Source: Nocardia amamiensis (GTDB taxonomy: Bacteria; Actinomycetota; Actinomycetes; Mycobacteriales; Mycobacteriaceae). From it: a stretch of 64,000 nt of DNA. The position numbers were made by a program, and so were the translations under genes. The notes beneath the pieces are model-generated. The model ran no database searches. It was not told where the DNA came from and worked only from the letters and a program-made list of their open reading frames with translations. Positions 14,997-24,179 of the stretch are shown piece by piece. Position 1 is the first letter of the stretch. Every line of letters starts with the position of its first letter. Location: positions 124,001-188,000 of the forward strand of contig NZ_JADLQX010000013.1 of assembly GCF_015477605.1 (NCBI RefSeq), written 5' to 3'.

Positions 14997-17912
14997 TTGA
15001 CCGACCTGATCCACTCTCCCGCACCGGCGAAATCCGCCGGCGCCAGCTCCGCCCCAGCTCCCGCCGCGAGCCGCGATCCGAACGGGTCGCAGGCGCCGCA
15101 GCAGGGTGGCCGGGTGCGCGTGATCCGCGAGGGGGTGGCGTCCTACCTACCGGACATCGACCCGGAGGAAACCAGCGAATGGCTAGAGTCGTTCGATGAG
15201 ATGCTCGACCGGGAAGGCCCCGGCCGTGCGCGGTACCTCATGCTCCGCCTGTTGGAGCGGGCCGGTGAACGTCGTGTCGCCATCCCGTCGTTGACCTCCA
15301 CCGACTACGTCAACACCATCCCCACCGAGAACGAGCCGTGGTTCCCCGGCGACGAAGAGGTGGAGCGGCGTTATCGCGCCTGGATCCGCTGGAACGCCGC
15401 GATCATGGTGCATCGCGCCCAGCGTCCCGGCATCGGCGTCGGTGGGCACATCTCGACCTACGCGTCCTCGGCGGCGCTCTACGAGGTCGGCTTCAACCAC
15501 TTCTTCCGCGGCAAGGACCACACCGGCGGCGGCGATTCCATCTTCATCCAGGGTCACGCTTCACCGGGCATCTACGCCCGCGCGTTCCTGGAGGGCAGGC
15601 TCTCGACCGGCCAGCTCGACGGGTTCCGGCAGGAGTACAGCAACGGCGGCCCCGGCCACGGGCTCCCGTCCTACCCGCACCCCCGGTTGCTGAACACCTT
15701 CTGGGAGTTCCCCACGGTGTCCATGGGCCTGGGTCCGATGAACGCGATCTACCAGGCTCGGTTCAACCACTACCTGCACGATCGCGGCATCAAGGACACC
15801 TCCGACCAGCACGTGTGGGCATTCCTCGGCGACGGCGAGATGGACGAGCCGGAGTCGCGCGGCCTCGCGCACGTCGCGGCCATGGAGGGCCTGGACAACT
15901 TGACCTTCGTGGTCAACTGCAACTTGCAGCGCCTGGACGGCCCGGTGCGCGGCAACGGCAAGATCATCCAGGAGCTGGAGTCGTTCTTCCGCGGCGCGGG
16001 CTGGAACGTCATCAAGGTGATCTGGGGTCGCGAATGGGACGCGCTGCTGGGCGCCGACCGTGACGGGGCGCTGGTGAACCTGATGAACAGCACCCCCGAC
16101 GGCGACTACCAGACCTACAAGGCCAACGACGGCGCCTACGTTCGCGATCACTTCTTCGGCCGGGACCCGCGGACCAAGGCGCTGGTGCAGGACCTGACCG
16201 ATCAGGAGATCTGGAACCTCAAGCGCGGCGGCCACGACTACCGCAAGGTGTACGCCGCCTACGCGGCCGCGATGGCGCACAAGGGCCAGCCGACGGTGAT
16301 CCTGGCCAAGACCATCAAGGGCTACACCCTCGGCAAGCACTTCGAGGGCCGCAACGCCACGCACCAGATGAAGAAGCTGACCCTCCAGGACCTCAAGGAC
16401 TTCCGCGACCTGCAGCGGATTCCGATCAGCGACGCCGAGCTGGAGAAGGATCCGTACCTGCCGCCGTATTACCACCCCGGCATGGAGGCACGGGAGATCC
16501 AGTACATGCTCGACCGGCGCAAGGCGCTGGGCGGATTCCTGCCCGAGCGGCGCGCGGCGGCCGAGCCGCTGAAGCTTCCCGGCGACGAGGTCTACCGCTC
16601 GGTGCGCAAAGGCTCCGGCAAGCAGAACGTGGCCACCACGATGGCGCTGGTGCGGCTGATGAAGGAACTGCTGCGGGACAAGGAGATCGGCAAGCGGATC
16701 GTGCCGATCATCCCCGACGAGGCCCGCACCTTCGGTATGGACTCGTGGTTCCCTTCGTTGAAGATCTACAACCGCAACGGCCAGCTGTACACGTCCGTCG
16801 ACGCGGAATTGATGCTTGCCTACAAAGAGAGCGCCGTCGGGCAGATCCTGCACGAGGGCATCAACGAGGCGGGATCGACCGCGTCGTTCACCGCCGCGGG
16901 CACCTCGTACGCCACGCACGGCGAGCCGATGATCCCGCTGTACATCTTCTACTCGATGTTCGGCTTCCAGCGCACCGGCGACGGCCTGTGGGCGGCCGCC
17001 GATCAGCTGGCCCGCGGTTTCGTGCTGGGTGCGACCGCCGGGCGCACCACGCTGACCGGTGAGGGTCTGCAGCACAACGACGGGCACTCGCTGCTGCTCG
17101 CCGCGACCAACCCGGCCGTGGTGACCTACGATCCGGCGTTCGCGTTCGAGATCGCCCACATCGTGCGCGACGGCCTGCGCCGGATGTACGGCGGCGGTAC
17201 CGCGCCGGAGGGCTTGGCGCCGCTGCCGGGCACCCGCCCGCACGGCAGTGCGAGCGAGTTCGGCGGGGAGGATGTCTTCTACTACATCACCCTCTACAAC
17301 GAGCCGTACCCGCAGCCGGCCGAGCCGGAGGACCTGGATGTCGCGGGCCTGCTCAAGGGCATCTACCTGTACAAGCGCGGGGGCGAGGGCGCGGTGCGCG
17401 CCCAGATCCTGGTCTCGGGCGTCACCGTGCCGGACGGCCTGCGCGCGCAGGCGCTGCTCGCCCAGGAATGGGGCGTGCAGGCCGATGTCTGGTCGGTGAC
17501 CTCGTGGGGCGAGCTCCGCAAGGAGGCGCTGGACAAGGAGATCGCCGCGCTGCGCGACCCGGGCGCGGAGCCGGGCGTTCCGTACGTCACCGAGGCGCTG
17601 TCGCGGGTCGACGGCCCGTACGTCGCCGCGACCGACTGGATGCGCGCGGTACCCGATCAGGTCCGCAAGTGGGTTCCCGGCGACTTCACCACACTCGGCA
17701 CGGACGGTTTCGGCTTCTCCGACACCCGCCCGGCCGCGCGGCGGGTGTTCAACGTCGACGCGCAGTCCATCGCGGTCGCCGCGCTGGCCGGCTTGGCCCG
17801 CGCGGGCAAGATCGACGCCGCCAAGCTGGCCGAGGCGGCGGCGAAGTACCGGATCGCCGACGTGGACGCCGCGCCGAAGGCGGCGGTGAGTTCGGACGAA
17901 GATCTCGCATAG
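14997..17912 (+). CDS. aceE: Pyruvate dehydrogenase E1 component, homodimeric
   Basis: The 971-residue E1 enzyme decarboxylates pyruvate with thiamine diphosphate and passes the acetyl group to the E2 lipoyl domain, yielding acetyl-CoA. The thiamine-diphosphate motif starts at about residue 279 (GDGEMDEPESRG) and ends in VNCNLQRLDGP. The transketolase-like pyrimidine-binding domain follows (EGINEAGSTASFTAAGT near 617), then the C-terminal domain. It is longer than the mycobacterial protein owing to an extended Ala/Pro-rich N-terminus of about 40 residues and an acidic tail. The start is TTG with GAGGAG upstream. It is followed 11 bases later by the PucR-type regulator gene and feeds the FAS-II genes with acetyl units. 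Confidence 0.97.
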   Translation: MTDLIHSPAPAKSAGASSAPAPAASRDPNGSQAPQQGGRVRVIREGVASYLPDIDPEETSEWLESFDEMLDREGPGRARYLMLRLLERAGERRVAIPSLTSTDYVNTIPTENEPWFPGDEEVERRYRAWIRWNAAIMVHRAQRPGIGVGGHISTYASSAALYEVGFNHFFRGKDHTGGGDSIFIQGHASPGIYARAFLEGRLSTGQLDGFRQEYSNGGPGHGLPSYPHPRLLNTFWEFPTVSMGLGPMNAIYQARFNHYLHDRGIKDTSDQHVWAFLGDGEMDEPESRGLAHVAAMEGLDNLTFVVNCNLQRLDGPVRGNGKIIQELESFFRGAGWNVIKVIWGREWDALLGADRDGALVNLMNSTPDGDYQTYKANDGAYVRDHFFGRDPRTKALVQDLTDQEIWNLKRGGHDYRKVYAAYAAAMAHKGQPTVILAKTIKGYTLGKHFEGRNATHQMKKLTLQDLKDFRDLQRIPISDAELEKDPYLPPYYHPGMEAREIQYMLDRRKALGGFLPERRAAAEPLKLPGDEVYRSVRKGSGKQNVATTMALVRLMKELLRDKEIGKRIVPIIPDEARTFGMDSWFPSLKIYNRNGQLYTSVDAELMLAYKESAVGQILHEGINEAGSTASFTAAGTSYATHGEPMIPLYIFYSMFGFQRTGDGLWAAADQLARGFVLGATAGRTTLTGEGLQHNDGHSLLLAATNPAVVTYDPAFAFEIAHIVRDGLRRMYGGGTAPEGLAPLPGTRPHGSASEFGGEDVFYYITLYNEPYPQPAEPEDLDVAGLLKGIYLYKRGGEGAVRAQILVSGVTVPDGLRAQALLAQEWGVQADVWSVTSWGELRKEALDKEIAALRDPGAEPGVPYVTEALSRVDGPYVAATDWMRAVPDQVRKWVPGDFTTLGTDGFGFSDTRPAARRVFNVDAQSIAVAALAGLARAGKIDAAKLAEAAAKYRIADVDAAPKAAVSSDEDLA

Positions 17913-17923
17913 CGGAATATTGG

Positions 17924-19258
17924 ATGGTGGACCGTAAACCGCCGCGGCCCCGACGGATCTCCGAAGGCTCCTCCGAGCACGAGGTGTATCTGCCGACGGG
18001 CGCGCTCTCCCCGAACCCGCAGACCCGCGACCCGCTCCCGGACACGCTGCTCAAACGCGTCAAGCAGTTCTCCGGCCGCCTCTCCACCGAGGCGGTGGGG
18101 TCGATGCAGGATCGGTTGCCGTTCTTCGCCGATCTGGACGCCGCCCAGCGGGCCGGTGTGCAGATGCTGGTGCAGACCGCGGTGGTGAACTTCCTGGAAT
18201 GGCTCCAGGACCCGGACAGCGACATCCGGTTCAGCCTGGACGCCTTCCAGGTGATCCCGCAGGATCTGGCGCGGCGGCTGACGCTGCGCCAGACCGTGGA
18301 CATGGTGCGCGTCGCCATGGAGTTCTTCGAGCAGTGGCTGCCCGCGCTCGCGCGCAACGACCGGCAGCTGGTCGCCCTCACCGAGGCGGTGCTGCGTTAC
18401 GGGCGTGAGCTCGGGTTCGCCGCCGCCTCGGTGTACGCCAGCGCCGCCGAGTCGCGCGGCGCGTGGGACACCCGGCTGGAGGCGCTGGTCGTCGACGCCG
18501 TGGTGCGCGGCGACACCGGCCCGGACATGCTCTCCCGGGCCGCGACGTTGAACTGGGACGCGACCGCGCCGGCGACGGTGCTGGTCGGCACACCGCCGGG
18601 CGAGCAGGGCGTCTCGTCGGTGGGCGCGGTGCATTCCATCGCGGCGCGGCACGGTCGCGCCGCGCTGGCGGTGGTGCAGGGCACCCGGCTGGTGATGGTG
18701 GTCTCCGGGCATCTCGGCGACACCTCGTATGTCTCCCCGTTCCTGGCCGACTTGCTCGCCGAAGTGTTCTCCGACGGCCCGGTGGTGATCGGGCCGACCA
18801 CGCGCACCCTGGGCGCGGCGCACGCCAGCGCGGTGGAGGCACTGGCGGGCATGGAGGCCGTGGTGGGCTGGCGCGGAGCGCCGCGACCGGTGCACGCGGC
18901 CGAATTGCTACCGGAACGAGCTTTGTTGGGTGATCGGGCTGCGATCGACGCGCTGAACGAGTACCTTGTCCTACCGTTGGCCGCGGCGGGGTCGTCGCTG
19001 GCGGACACCCTCGATGCCTATCTGGATTGCGGTGGAGCGGTCGAGACGTGTGCGCGTCAGCTGTACGTCCATCCAAATACGGTCCGGTATCGCCTGAAGC
19101 GAATCGCCGAGATCACCGGCCGTGATCCGATGAATCCGCGCGACGCGTACGTGCTCCGGATCGCCGCCACAGTGGGTCGTTTGACACGAACCCGTAACGA
19201 ATCGTCAACACCTACCCCAGAAGTCACCCAAGTCGCCTTCGGTCACGAGGGCGTGTAA
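17924..19258 (+). CDS. mabR: PucR-type regulator of the FAS-II locus (MabR-like)
   Basis: A protein of 444 residues. The C-terminus carries the PucR-type helix-turn-helix (VETCARQLYVHPNTVRYRLK, about residues 370-390), preceded by a GGDEF-like CdaR middle region and an N-terminal helical domain (VKQFSGRLSTEAVGSMQDRL). It lies between aceE and fabD, the same place as Rv2242, which is known as MabR, a regulator of the mycobacterial FAS-II operon. An inverted repeat just before fabD fits it as a binding site. The ATG is taken as start; no strong ribosome-binding site, but the gene follows aceE by 11 bases and may be co-transcribed. Confidence 0.9.
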   Translation: MVDRKPPRPRRISEGSSEHEVYLPTGALSPNPQTRDPLPDTLLKRVKQFSGRLSTEAVGSMQDRLPFFADLDAAQRAGVQMLVQTAVVNFLEWLQDPDSDIRFSLDAFQVIPQDLARRLTLRQTVDMVRVAMEFFEQWLPALARNDRQLVALTEAVLRYGRELGFAAASVYASAAESRGAWDTRLEALVVDAVVRGDTGPDMLSRAATLNWDATAPATVLVGTPPGEQGVSSVGAVHSIAARHGRAALAVVQGTRLVMVVSGHLGDTSYVSPFLADLLAEVFSDGPVVIGPTTRTLGAAHASAVEALAGMEAVVGWRGAPRPVHAAELLPERALLGDRAAIDALNEYLVLPLAAAGSSLADTLDAYLDCGGAVETCARQLYVHPNTVRYRLKRIAEITGRDPMNPRDAYVLRIAATVGRLTRTRNESSTPTPEVTQVAFGHEGV

Positions 19259-19298
19259 CGCGTTCGGGGAATCGGTCGATTCGGACAGGCCACGTGGT

Positions 19299-19321
19299 CT
19301 TTTGTGGAACCCCCACAAAAG
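19299..19321. promoter_or_regulatory. Inverted repeat upstream of fabD, candidate MabR site
   Basis: CTTTTGTGG and CCACAAAAG are perfect 9-base arms separated by AACCC. Read as half-sites this is TTTTGT-N9-ACAAAA, which resembles the inverted half-sites I recall for mycobacterial MabR, with different spacing. It is 66 bases before the fabD start, the right place for an operator or activator site. A transcription terminator after the regulator gene is the alternative, but no T-run follows. Confidence 0.6.
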
Positions 19322-19386
19322 CGCTTCGCAACCTTCATTCGCGTCGACATCTCGTGCGGCCCGCCGCACAGTGTTTTCTTAGAGGC

Positions 19387-20301
19387 GTGATCGCGTTGTT
19401 CGCCCCTGGACAGGGCTCTCAGACACCCGGCATGCTCGCGCCTTGGCTCGACCTTCCCGGCGCGAACGAGCGCCTCACGCTGTGGTCCAAGGCCTCCGGT
19501 CTGGACCTGGTGCGTCTCGGCACCACCGCGACGGCCGAGGAGATCACCGACACCGCCGTGACCCAGCCGTTGGTGGTCGCCGCGGCGCTGCTCGCGTTCT
19601 CGGAAGTTCCACAGGACATGCTCCCAGCCGCTACCATCGTCGCCGGACACTCGGTCGGCGAGCTCGCCGCCGCGGCGGTCGCCGGAGTTCTCTCCGCCGA
19701 CGACGCGGTCCGATTGGCGGCCATCCGCGGAGCGGAGATGGCCAAGGCGTGCGCCCTGGAGCCGACCGGCATGTCCGCGGTGCTCGGCGGCGATGAGGCC
19801 GCCGTGCTCGAACGGCTCGCCGAACTCGACCTCGTCCCGGCCAACCGCAACGCGGTGGGCCAGATCGTGGCCGCGGGTCGGCTGGACGCTCTCGCCGAGC
19901 TCGCCGCGAATCCTCCGGAGAAAGCCCGGGTTCGCGCGCTGCCCGTCGCGGGCGCGTTCCACACCGCGTTCATGGCTCCGGCGCAGGATGCTGTGACCGA
20001 AGCCATAACGAAGATCACCCCGAACGAGCCGACCAGGACCTTGCTGTCGAACTTCGACGGCAAGCCGGTCGCGTCCGGACAGGACGCGATCGACAAGCTC
20101 GCCGCGCAGGTCACCCGGCCTGTCCGGTGGGATCTGTGCACCGAGACGGTCCGGCAGGCCGGTGTCTCGGCGGTGGCTGAGCTGCCGCCGGCGGGCACCC
20201 TTGTCGGCATCGCGAAACGGGAACTGAAGGGCACGCCGACGCTGGCCCTGAAGACCCCGGAAGACCTCCCCGCGTTGGCTGAGCTGACCACATCCGGCTA
20301 G
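19387..20301 (+). CDS. fabD: Malonyl-CoA:ACP malonyltransferase
   Basis: Moves malonyl units from CoA to AcpM for FAS-II elongation. The 304-residue length is normal. GQGSQ is at residues 9-13, the nucleophile is Ser89 in GHSVGELAA, and the partner His is in GAFHTAFM near residue 198. The GTG start is chosen because the conserved IALFAPGQGSQ begins there; a longer reading gives an unrelated leader. First gene of the fabD-acpM-kasA-accD6 cluster and immediately downstream of the MabR-like gene. Confidence 0.96.
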   Translation: MIALFAPGQGSQTPGMLAPWLDLPGANERLTLWSKASGLDLVRLGTTATAEEITDTAVTQPLVVAAALLAFSEVPQDMLPAATIVAGHSVGELAAAAVAGVLSADDAVRLAAIRGAEMAKACALEPTGMSAVLGGDEAAVLERLAELDLVPANRNAVGQIVAAGRLDALAELAANPPEKARVRALPVAGAFHTAFMAPAQDAVTEAITKITPNEPTRTLLSNFDGKPVASGQDAIDKLAAQVTRPVRWDLCTETVRQAGVSAVAELPPAGTLVGIAKRELKGTPTLALKTPEDLPALAELTTSG

Positions 20302-20424
20302 CTTTCCTCCGCGACCGATGCATCCATATGCGAGGTCGTGACCGAGCAGGCGGTAACCATCTGCCCGCTCGATCCGAAAAAGAACCAGTAGAGCCCTACA
20401 AAGTATCAAGAAGGGAGCCACGAA

Positions 20425-20727
20425 GTGGCAGCTCTGACCCAGGAACAAATCGTCGAGGAACTCGGCAAGATCATCGAAGAGGTGACCGGTATCGAGCCCT
20501 CCGAGGTCACGATCGAGAAGTCCTTCGTCGATGACCTGGACATCGACTCGCTGTCCATGGTCGAGATCGCGGTGCAGACCGAGGACAAGTACGGCGTGAA
20601 GATCCCGGACGAGGATCTGGCCAGCCTGAAGACGGTCGGCGACGCCGTTGCCTACATCCAGAAGCTCGAGGCGGAGAACGCTGAGGCGGCCGCCGAGCTC
20701 AAGGCCAAGTTCGACAACGCCGAGTAG
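20425..20727 (+). CDS. acpM: Meromycolate-extension acyl carrier protein
   Basis: A 100-residue acyl carrier protein. The phosphopantetheine attachment site is Ser42 in DDLDIDSLSMVEI. A charged C-terminal extension after the ACP fold (AENAEAAAELKAKF) is typical of AcpM and absent from ordinary ACPs. It starts at GTG with AAGGGAG upstream. It carries growing meromycolate chains between FabD, KasA and the other FAS-II enzymes. Confidence 0.97.
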   Translation: MAALTQEQIVEELGKIIEEVTGIEPSEVTIEKSFVDDLDIDSLSMVEIAVQTEDKYGVKIPDEDLASLKTVGDAVAYIQKLEAENAEAAAELKAKFDNAE

Positions 20728-20737
20728 GGCCGACACT

Positions 20738-21988
20738 GTGACCACTCCTTCCACCTTGAACGGGAACTTCCCCAATGTCGTCGTAACCAGCCTGGCGGCG
20801 ACCACGTCGATCGCGGGTGACGTCGATGCGACGTGGAAGGGACTCCTCAACGGCGAGAGCGGCATCGACGTTCTCGAGGATTCCTTCGTCGAGGAATACG
20901 ACCTTCCGGTCCGCATCGGCGGCCACCTGAAGGTCCGGCCCGACACCCTGCTGTCCCGTGTCGAATGCCGGCGCATGGCCTACGTCGAGCAGCTCGCGAC
21001 CGTGCTCGGTCGCGAGGTGTGGCGGAACGCGGGCAGCCCGGAAGTCGACCCGGAGCGGCTGGGTGTGGCCATCGGCACCGGATTAGGTGGCGGCGACGCC
21101 CTCATCGATTCCGTGGACAAGCTGAAGAACGGCGGCTATCGCAAGATTTCGCCGTTGGCTGTGCAGATGGTCATGCCGAACGGCCCATCGGCCGTTGTCG
21201 GTCTCGAATTGAAGGCCAGGGCGGGAGTGGTCACTCCGGTCTCGGCATGCTCGTCCGGCTCCGAAGCCATCGCCAACGCGTGGCGGATGATCGTCATGGG
21301 TGACGCCGACATCGTCGTCACCGGCGGCGTCGAAGGCTTCATCGATGCGGTGCCGATCGCGGCGTTCACCATGATGCGCGCCATGAGCACCCGCAACGAC
21401 GACCCGAAGGGCGCGTCGCGTCCCTTCGACAAGGATCGCGACGGCTTCGTCTTCGGCGAGGCGGGAGCGCTCATGGTCATCGAGACCGAAGAGCACGCGA
21501 AAGCGCGTGGCGCCACCATCCACGCGCGTCTGCTCGGCGCGGGCATCACCTCCGACGGCTTCCACCTCGTCGCTCCCGATCCGACGGGCGACGGCGCGGC
21601 GCGGGCCATGACCAGGGCGATGCAGTCCGCGGGATTGACCAAGAAGGACATCACGCACATCAACGCGCACGCGACCGCGACGCCGATCGGCGACACCGCC
21701 GAGGCGAACGCGATCAACAAGGCCGTCGGCAACCACGCCTCGGTGTACGCGCCCAAGTCGGCACTCGGTCACTCGATCGGCGCCGTCGGCGCCCTGGAGT
21801 CCGTGCTGACCGTGATGAGCATCCGGGACGGCATCGTGCCGCCGACGCTGAACCTGGAGAACCAGGACCCGGAGATCGACCTCGACGTGGTGAAGGGCGA
21901 AGCCCGCCGCCAGGAGATCGAGTACGCGATCAACAACTCCTTCGGTTTCGGTGGGCACAATGTGGCGCTCGCCTTCGGTCGGGCGTAG
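20738..21988 (+). CDS. kasA: Beta-ketoacyl-ACP synthase, FAS-II
   Basis: A 416-residue condensing enzyme of meromycolate elongation, the same length as mycobacterial KasA. The catalytic triad is Cys171 (VSACSSGSEA), His311 (NAHATATP) and His345 (LGHSIGA), at the positions known for KasA. It starts at GTG 11 bases after acpM. In mycobacteria a second synthase, KasB, follows; here the next gene is accD6, so this one enzyme probably does all elongation at the locus. That would suit shorter mycolates as in Nocardia, unless kasB lies elsewhere. Confidence 0.96.
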   Translation: MTTPSTLNGNFPNVVVTSLAATTSIAGDVDATWKGLLNGESGIDVLEDSFVEEYDLPVRIGGHLKVRPDTLLSRVECRRMAYVEQLATVLGREVWRNAGSPEVDPERLGVAIGTGLGGGDALIDSVDKLKNGGYRKISPLAVQMVMPNGPSAVVGLELKARAGVVTPVSACSSGSEAIANAWRMIVMGDADIVVTGGVEGFIDAVPIAAFTMMRAMSTRNDDPKGASRPFDKDRDGFVFGEAGALMVIETEEHAKARGATIHARLLGAGITSDGFHLVAPDPTGDGAARAMTRAMQSAGLTKKDITHINAHATATPIGDTAEANAINKAVGNHASVYAPKSALGHSIGAVGALESVLTVMSIRDGIVPPTLNLENQDPEIDLDVVKGEARRQEIEYAINNSFGFGGHNVALAFGRA

Positions 21989-22015
21989 CCGCGCGATCGA
22001 CTGCATAACGATCTT

Positions 22016-22053
22016 CGGCGGGGTCGGCCAGGTGACCTGGTTCGACCCCGCCG
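22016..22053 (+). terminator. Long hairpin between kasA and accD6
   Basis: CGGCGGGGTCG pairs perfectly with CGACCCCGCCG, and inside this CCAGG pairs with CCTGG, giving 16 base pairs with a 3-base tip. No U-tract follows, so it may be a partial terminator or an RNA processing or stability element that sets accD6 expression apart from kasA. It lies where kasB would be in mycobacteria. Confidence 0.6.
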
Positions 22054-22113
22054 TAGTTCTTCATACGCAGCCGCGGCAGCGGCACATACTCCGTTAGTGA
22101 GGAGACAACGCCG

Positions 22114-23547
22114 ATGACAATCATCGCTCCCGCGTTGCGCCAAGAGACCGCCACCGACCCGCGCGATCCGCTGGGTCGACTCCAGCGCTTCTTCGACCCC
22201 GGCACCGTTCTTCCGCTCCATCCGCGGGACAAGTCCGGTGTGCTCGCTGCCATCGGTGAGGTGGACGGTGTTCGCACCGTGGCCTACTGCTCCGACGCCA
22301 CCGTCATGGGCGGCGCGATGGGTGTGGAGGGCTGCAAGCACATCGTCGACGCCATCGACACCGCCATCGACTCCCGCGTCCCGGTGGTCGGGCTCTGGCA
22401 CTCCGGCGGCGCCCGCCTGGCCGAGGGCGTCGAGGCGCTGCACGCGGTCGGCCAGGTCTTCGAGGCCATGGTTCGCGCGTCCGGCCTGGTTCCGCAGATC
22501 TCCGTGGTGCTCGGCTTCGCCGCCGGTGGCGCCGCCTACGGCCCGGCACTCACCGACATCGTGATCATGGCTCCGGAAGGCCGCGTCTTCGTGACCGGTC
22601 CGGACGTGGTGCGCAGCGTGACCGGCGAGCAGGTCGACATGGCCACCCTCGGCGGCCCGGAGACGCACGGCAAGAAGTCCGGCGTCACCCACATCGTCGC
22701 CCACGACGAGGCCGACGCGCTGCACCGCGCCCGCCGCCTGGTGTCGATGTTCGCCGAGCAGGGCGAATTCGACCTGGTCGCGGCCGAGCACGGCGACGTC
22801 GACCTGAAGGCGATGCTGCCGGAGTCGGCCAGGCGCGCCTACGACGTGAAGCCGATCATCCACGAGCTGCTCGACAACGTCGACGGCGAGTCGACCTTCG
22901 AGGAACTGCAGGGTCTGTACGCCCGCAGCATCGTCACCGGCCTCGGTCGGCTCGGCGGCCGCACCGTCGGCGTGCTGGCGAACAACCCGATCCGGCTGGG
23001 CGGCTGCCTGAACTCCGAAAGCGCCGAGAAGGCGGCCCGTTTCGTGCGGCTGTGCGACGCGTTCGGCATTCCGCTGGTCGTCGTCACCGACGTGCCGGGC
23101 TACCTGCCGGGTGTCGGCCAGGAGTGGGAAGGCGTGGTGCGTCGCGGCGCGAAGCTGCTGCACGCGTTCGCCGAGGCGCGCGTTCCGCGGGTCACGCTGG
23201 TCACCCGCAAGATCTACGGTGGCGCCTACATCGCGATGAACGCCCGTGCGCTCGGCGCGACAGCGGTCTACGCGTGGCCGGGCTCCGAGGTGGCCGTGAT
23301 GGGCGCCAAGGCCGCGGTCGGCATCCTGCACAAGAAGGCCCTCGCGGCCGCGCCGGAGGAAGAGCGTGAAGCGCTGCACGAGCGGCTGACCGCGGAACAC
23401 GAGCGGATCGCCGGCGGCGTGGAGCGCGCCATTGCGATCGGCGTGGTCGACCAGGTCATCGACCCGGCCAAGACCCGCAGCACCCTCGCCGCGGCCCTCG
23501 CCGCGGCTCCGGCCCGCGCGAGCCACCACAAGAACATCCCCCTCTGA
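22114..23547 (+). CDS. accD6: Acyl-CoA carboxylase carboxyltransferase beta subunit
   Basis: A 477-residue carboxyltransferase that makes malonyl-CoA from acetyl-CoA and carboxybiotin carried by an AccA-type subunit encoded elsewhere. Two crotonase-like halves are visible: the N-terminal one with GLWHSGGARLAEGV and FAAGGAAYGPALTD (the oxyanion glycines), and the C-terminal one with VVVTDVPGYLPGVGQE and KIYGGAYIAMNAR. The position after kasA identifies it as AccD6, the subunit serving FAS-II. A GAGGAGA site precedes the ATG. A terminator-like hairpin follows. Confidence 0.95.
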   Translation: MTIIAPALRQETATDPRDPLGRLQRFFDPGTVLPLHPRDKSGVLAAIGEVDGVRTVAYCSDATVMGGAMGVEGCKHIVDAIDTAIDSRVPVVGLWHSGGARLAEGVEALHAVGQVFEAMVRASGLVPQISVVLGFAAGGAAYGPALTDIVIMAPEGRVFVTGPDVVRSVTGEQVDMATLGGPETHGKKSGVTHIVAHDEADALHRARRLVSMFAEQGEFDLVAAEHGDVDLKAMLPESARRAYDVKPIIHELLDNVDGESTFEELQGLYARSIVTGLGRLGGRTVGVLANNPIRLGGCLNSESAEKAARFVRLCDAFGIPLVVVTDVPGYLPGVGQEWEGVVRRGAKLLHAFAEARVPRVTLVTRKIYGGAYIAMNARALGATAVYAWPGSEVAVMGAKAAVGILHKKALAAAPEEEREALHERLTAEHERIAGGVERAIAIGVVDQVIDPAKTRSTLAAALAAAPARASHHKNIPL

Positions 23548-23557
23548 ATCACTGCGC

Positions 23558-23593
23558 CGAAGCGGGCTCCAGGGCACCCTGGGGCCCGCTTCG
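23558..23593 (+). terminator. Terminator hairpin after accD6
   Basis: CGAAGCGGGC pairs with GCCCGCTTCG, and inside this CCAGGG pairs with CCCTGG around a 2-base tip, giving 16 base pairs in two stacked stems. It begins 11 bases after the accD6 stop and so probably ends the FAS-II transcript. No T-run follows. Confidence 0.7.
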
Positions 23594-23670
23594 CGTTGTG
23601 GGGCACCGGGTAGCCGCATAGTGAGATCTCACGAGGACGAACGCGGTGTGGCGCTCGGTAGCATCGGGGA

Positions 23671-24156
23671 GTGCGCTACGAAGAACTGGCCGATCTGCCG
23701 TGCTCGATCACGCGCCCACTCGTGATCTTCGGTGATCGCTGGACTCTACTGATTCTCAAGTCCTGCTTCTCCGGCATCCGGCGTTTCAACGCCTTTCAGA
23801 GCGCACTAGGCATCTCCCGCAGCCGGTTGCAGGATCGCCTGGACCGGTTGATCGATCACGGCATCCTGGTCAAGCAGAAGGCCGCTGTCGGCGCGTACGA
23901 GGAGTACCGCCTCACCGCCAAAGGCCACGACATCTACCCGATTCTGCTGGCCATCCGCGATTGGGGCGACGCTTACATGGCGCCCGAGGGACCTCCGGTG
24001 CGCTACCGCCACCACGAGTGCGCCGGCGAGGCGCATGTGCGGCTCGAATGCGATTCGTGCGGAAGCGAATTGACCGCACGGGATGTCGACCCGGAGCCTG
24101 GGCCCGGTCTGCTCGATGCCACCGGAGCCGAGAAGGCTGCGGGCGGCGCGCGCTAG
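23671..24156 (+). CDS. HxlR-family transcriptional regulator
   Basis: A 161-residue MarR-like winged-helix protein of the HxlR group. It begins with the family's conserved Cys and trigger region (LPCSITRPLVIFGDRWTLLIL). The recognition part is ALGISRSRLQDRLDRLIDHGI, then the wing (EEYRLTAKG). A C-terminal extension has CAGEAHVRLECDSCG, a possible metal site. HxlR proteins often sense electrophiles or thiol oxidation. The target is unknown; the nitroreductase gene on the opposite strand ends 23 bases away. Confidence 0.88.
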   Translation: MRYEELADLPCSITRPLVIFGDRWTLLILKSCFSGIRRFNAFQSALGISRSRLQDRLDRLIDHGILVKQKAAVGAYEEYRLTAKGHDIYPILLAIRDWGDAYMAPEGPPVRYRHHECAGEAHVRLECDSCGSELTARDVDPEPGPGLLDATGAEKAAGGAR

Positions 24157-24179
24157 CGCGGGCGGCGCGCTGATCGATC

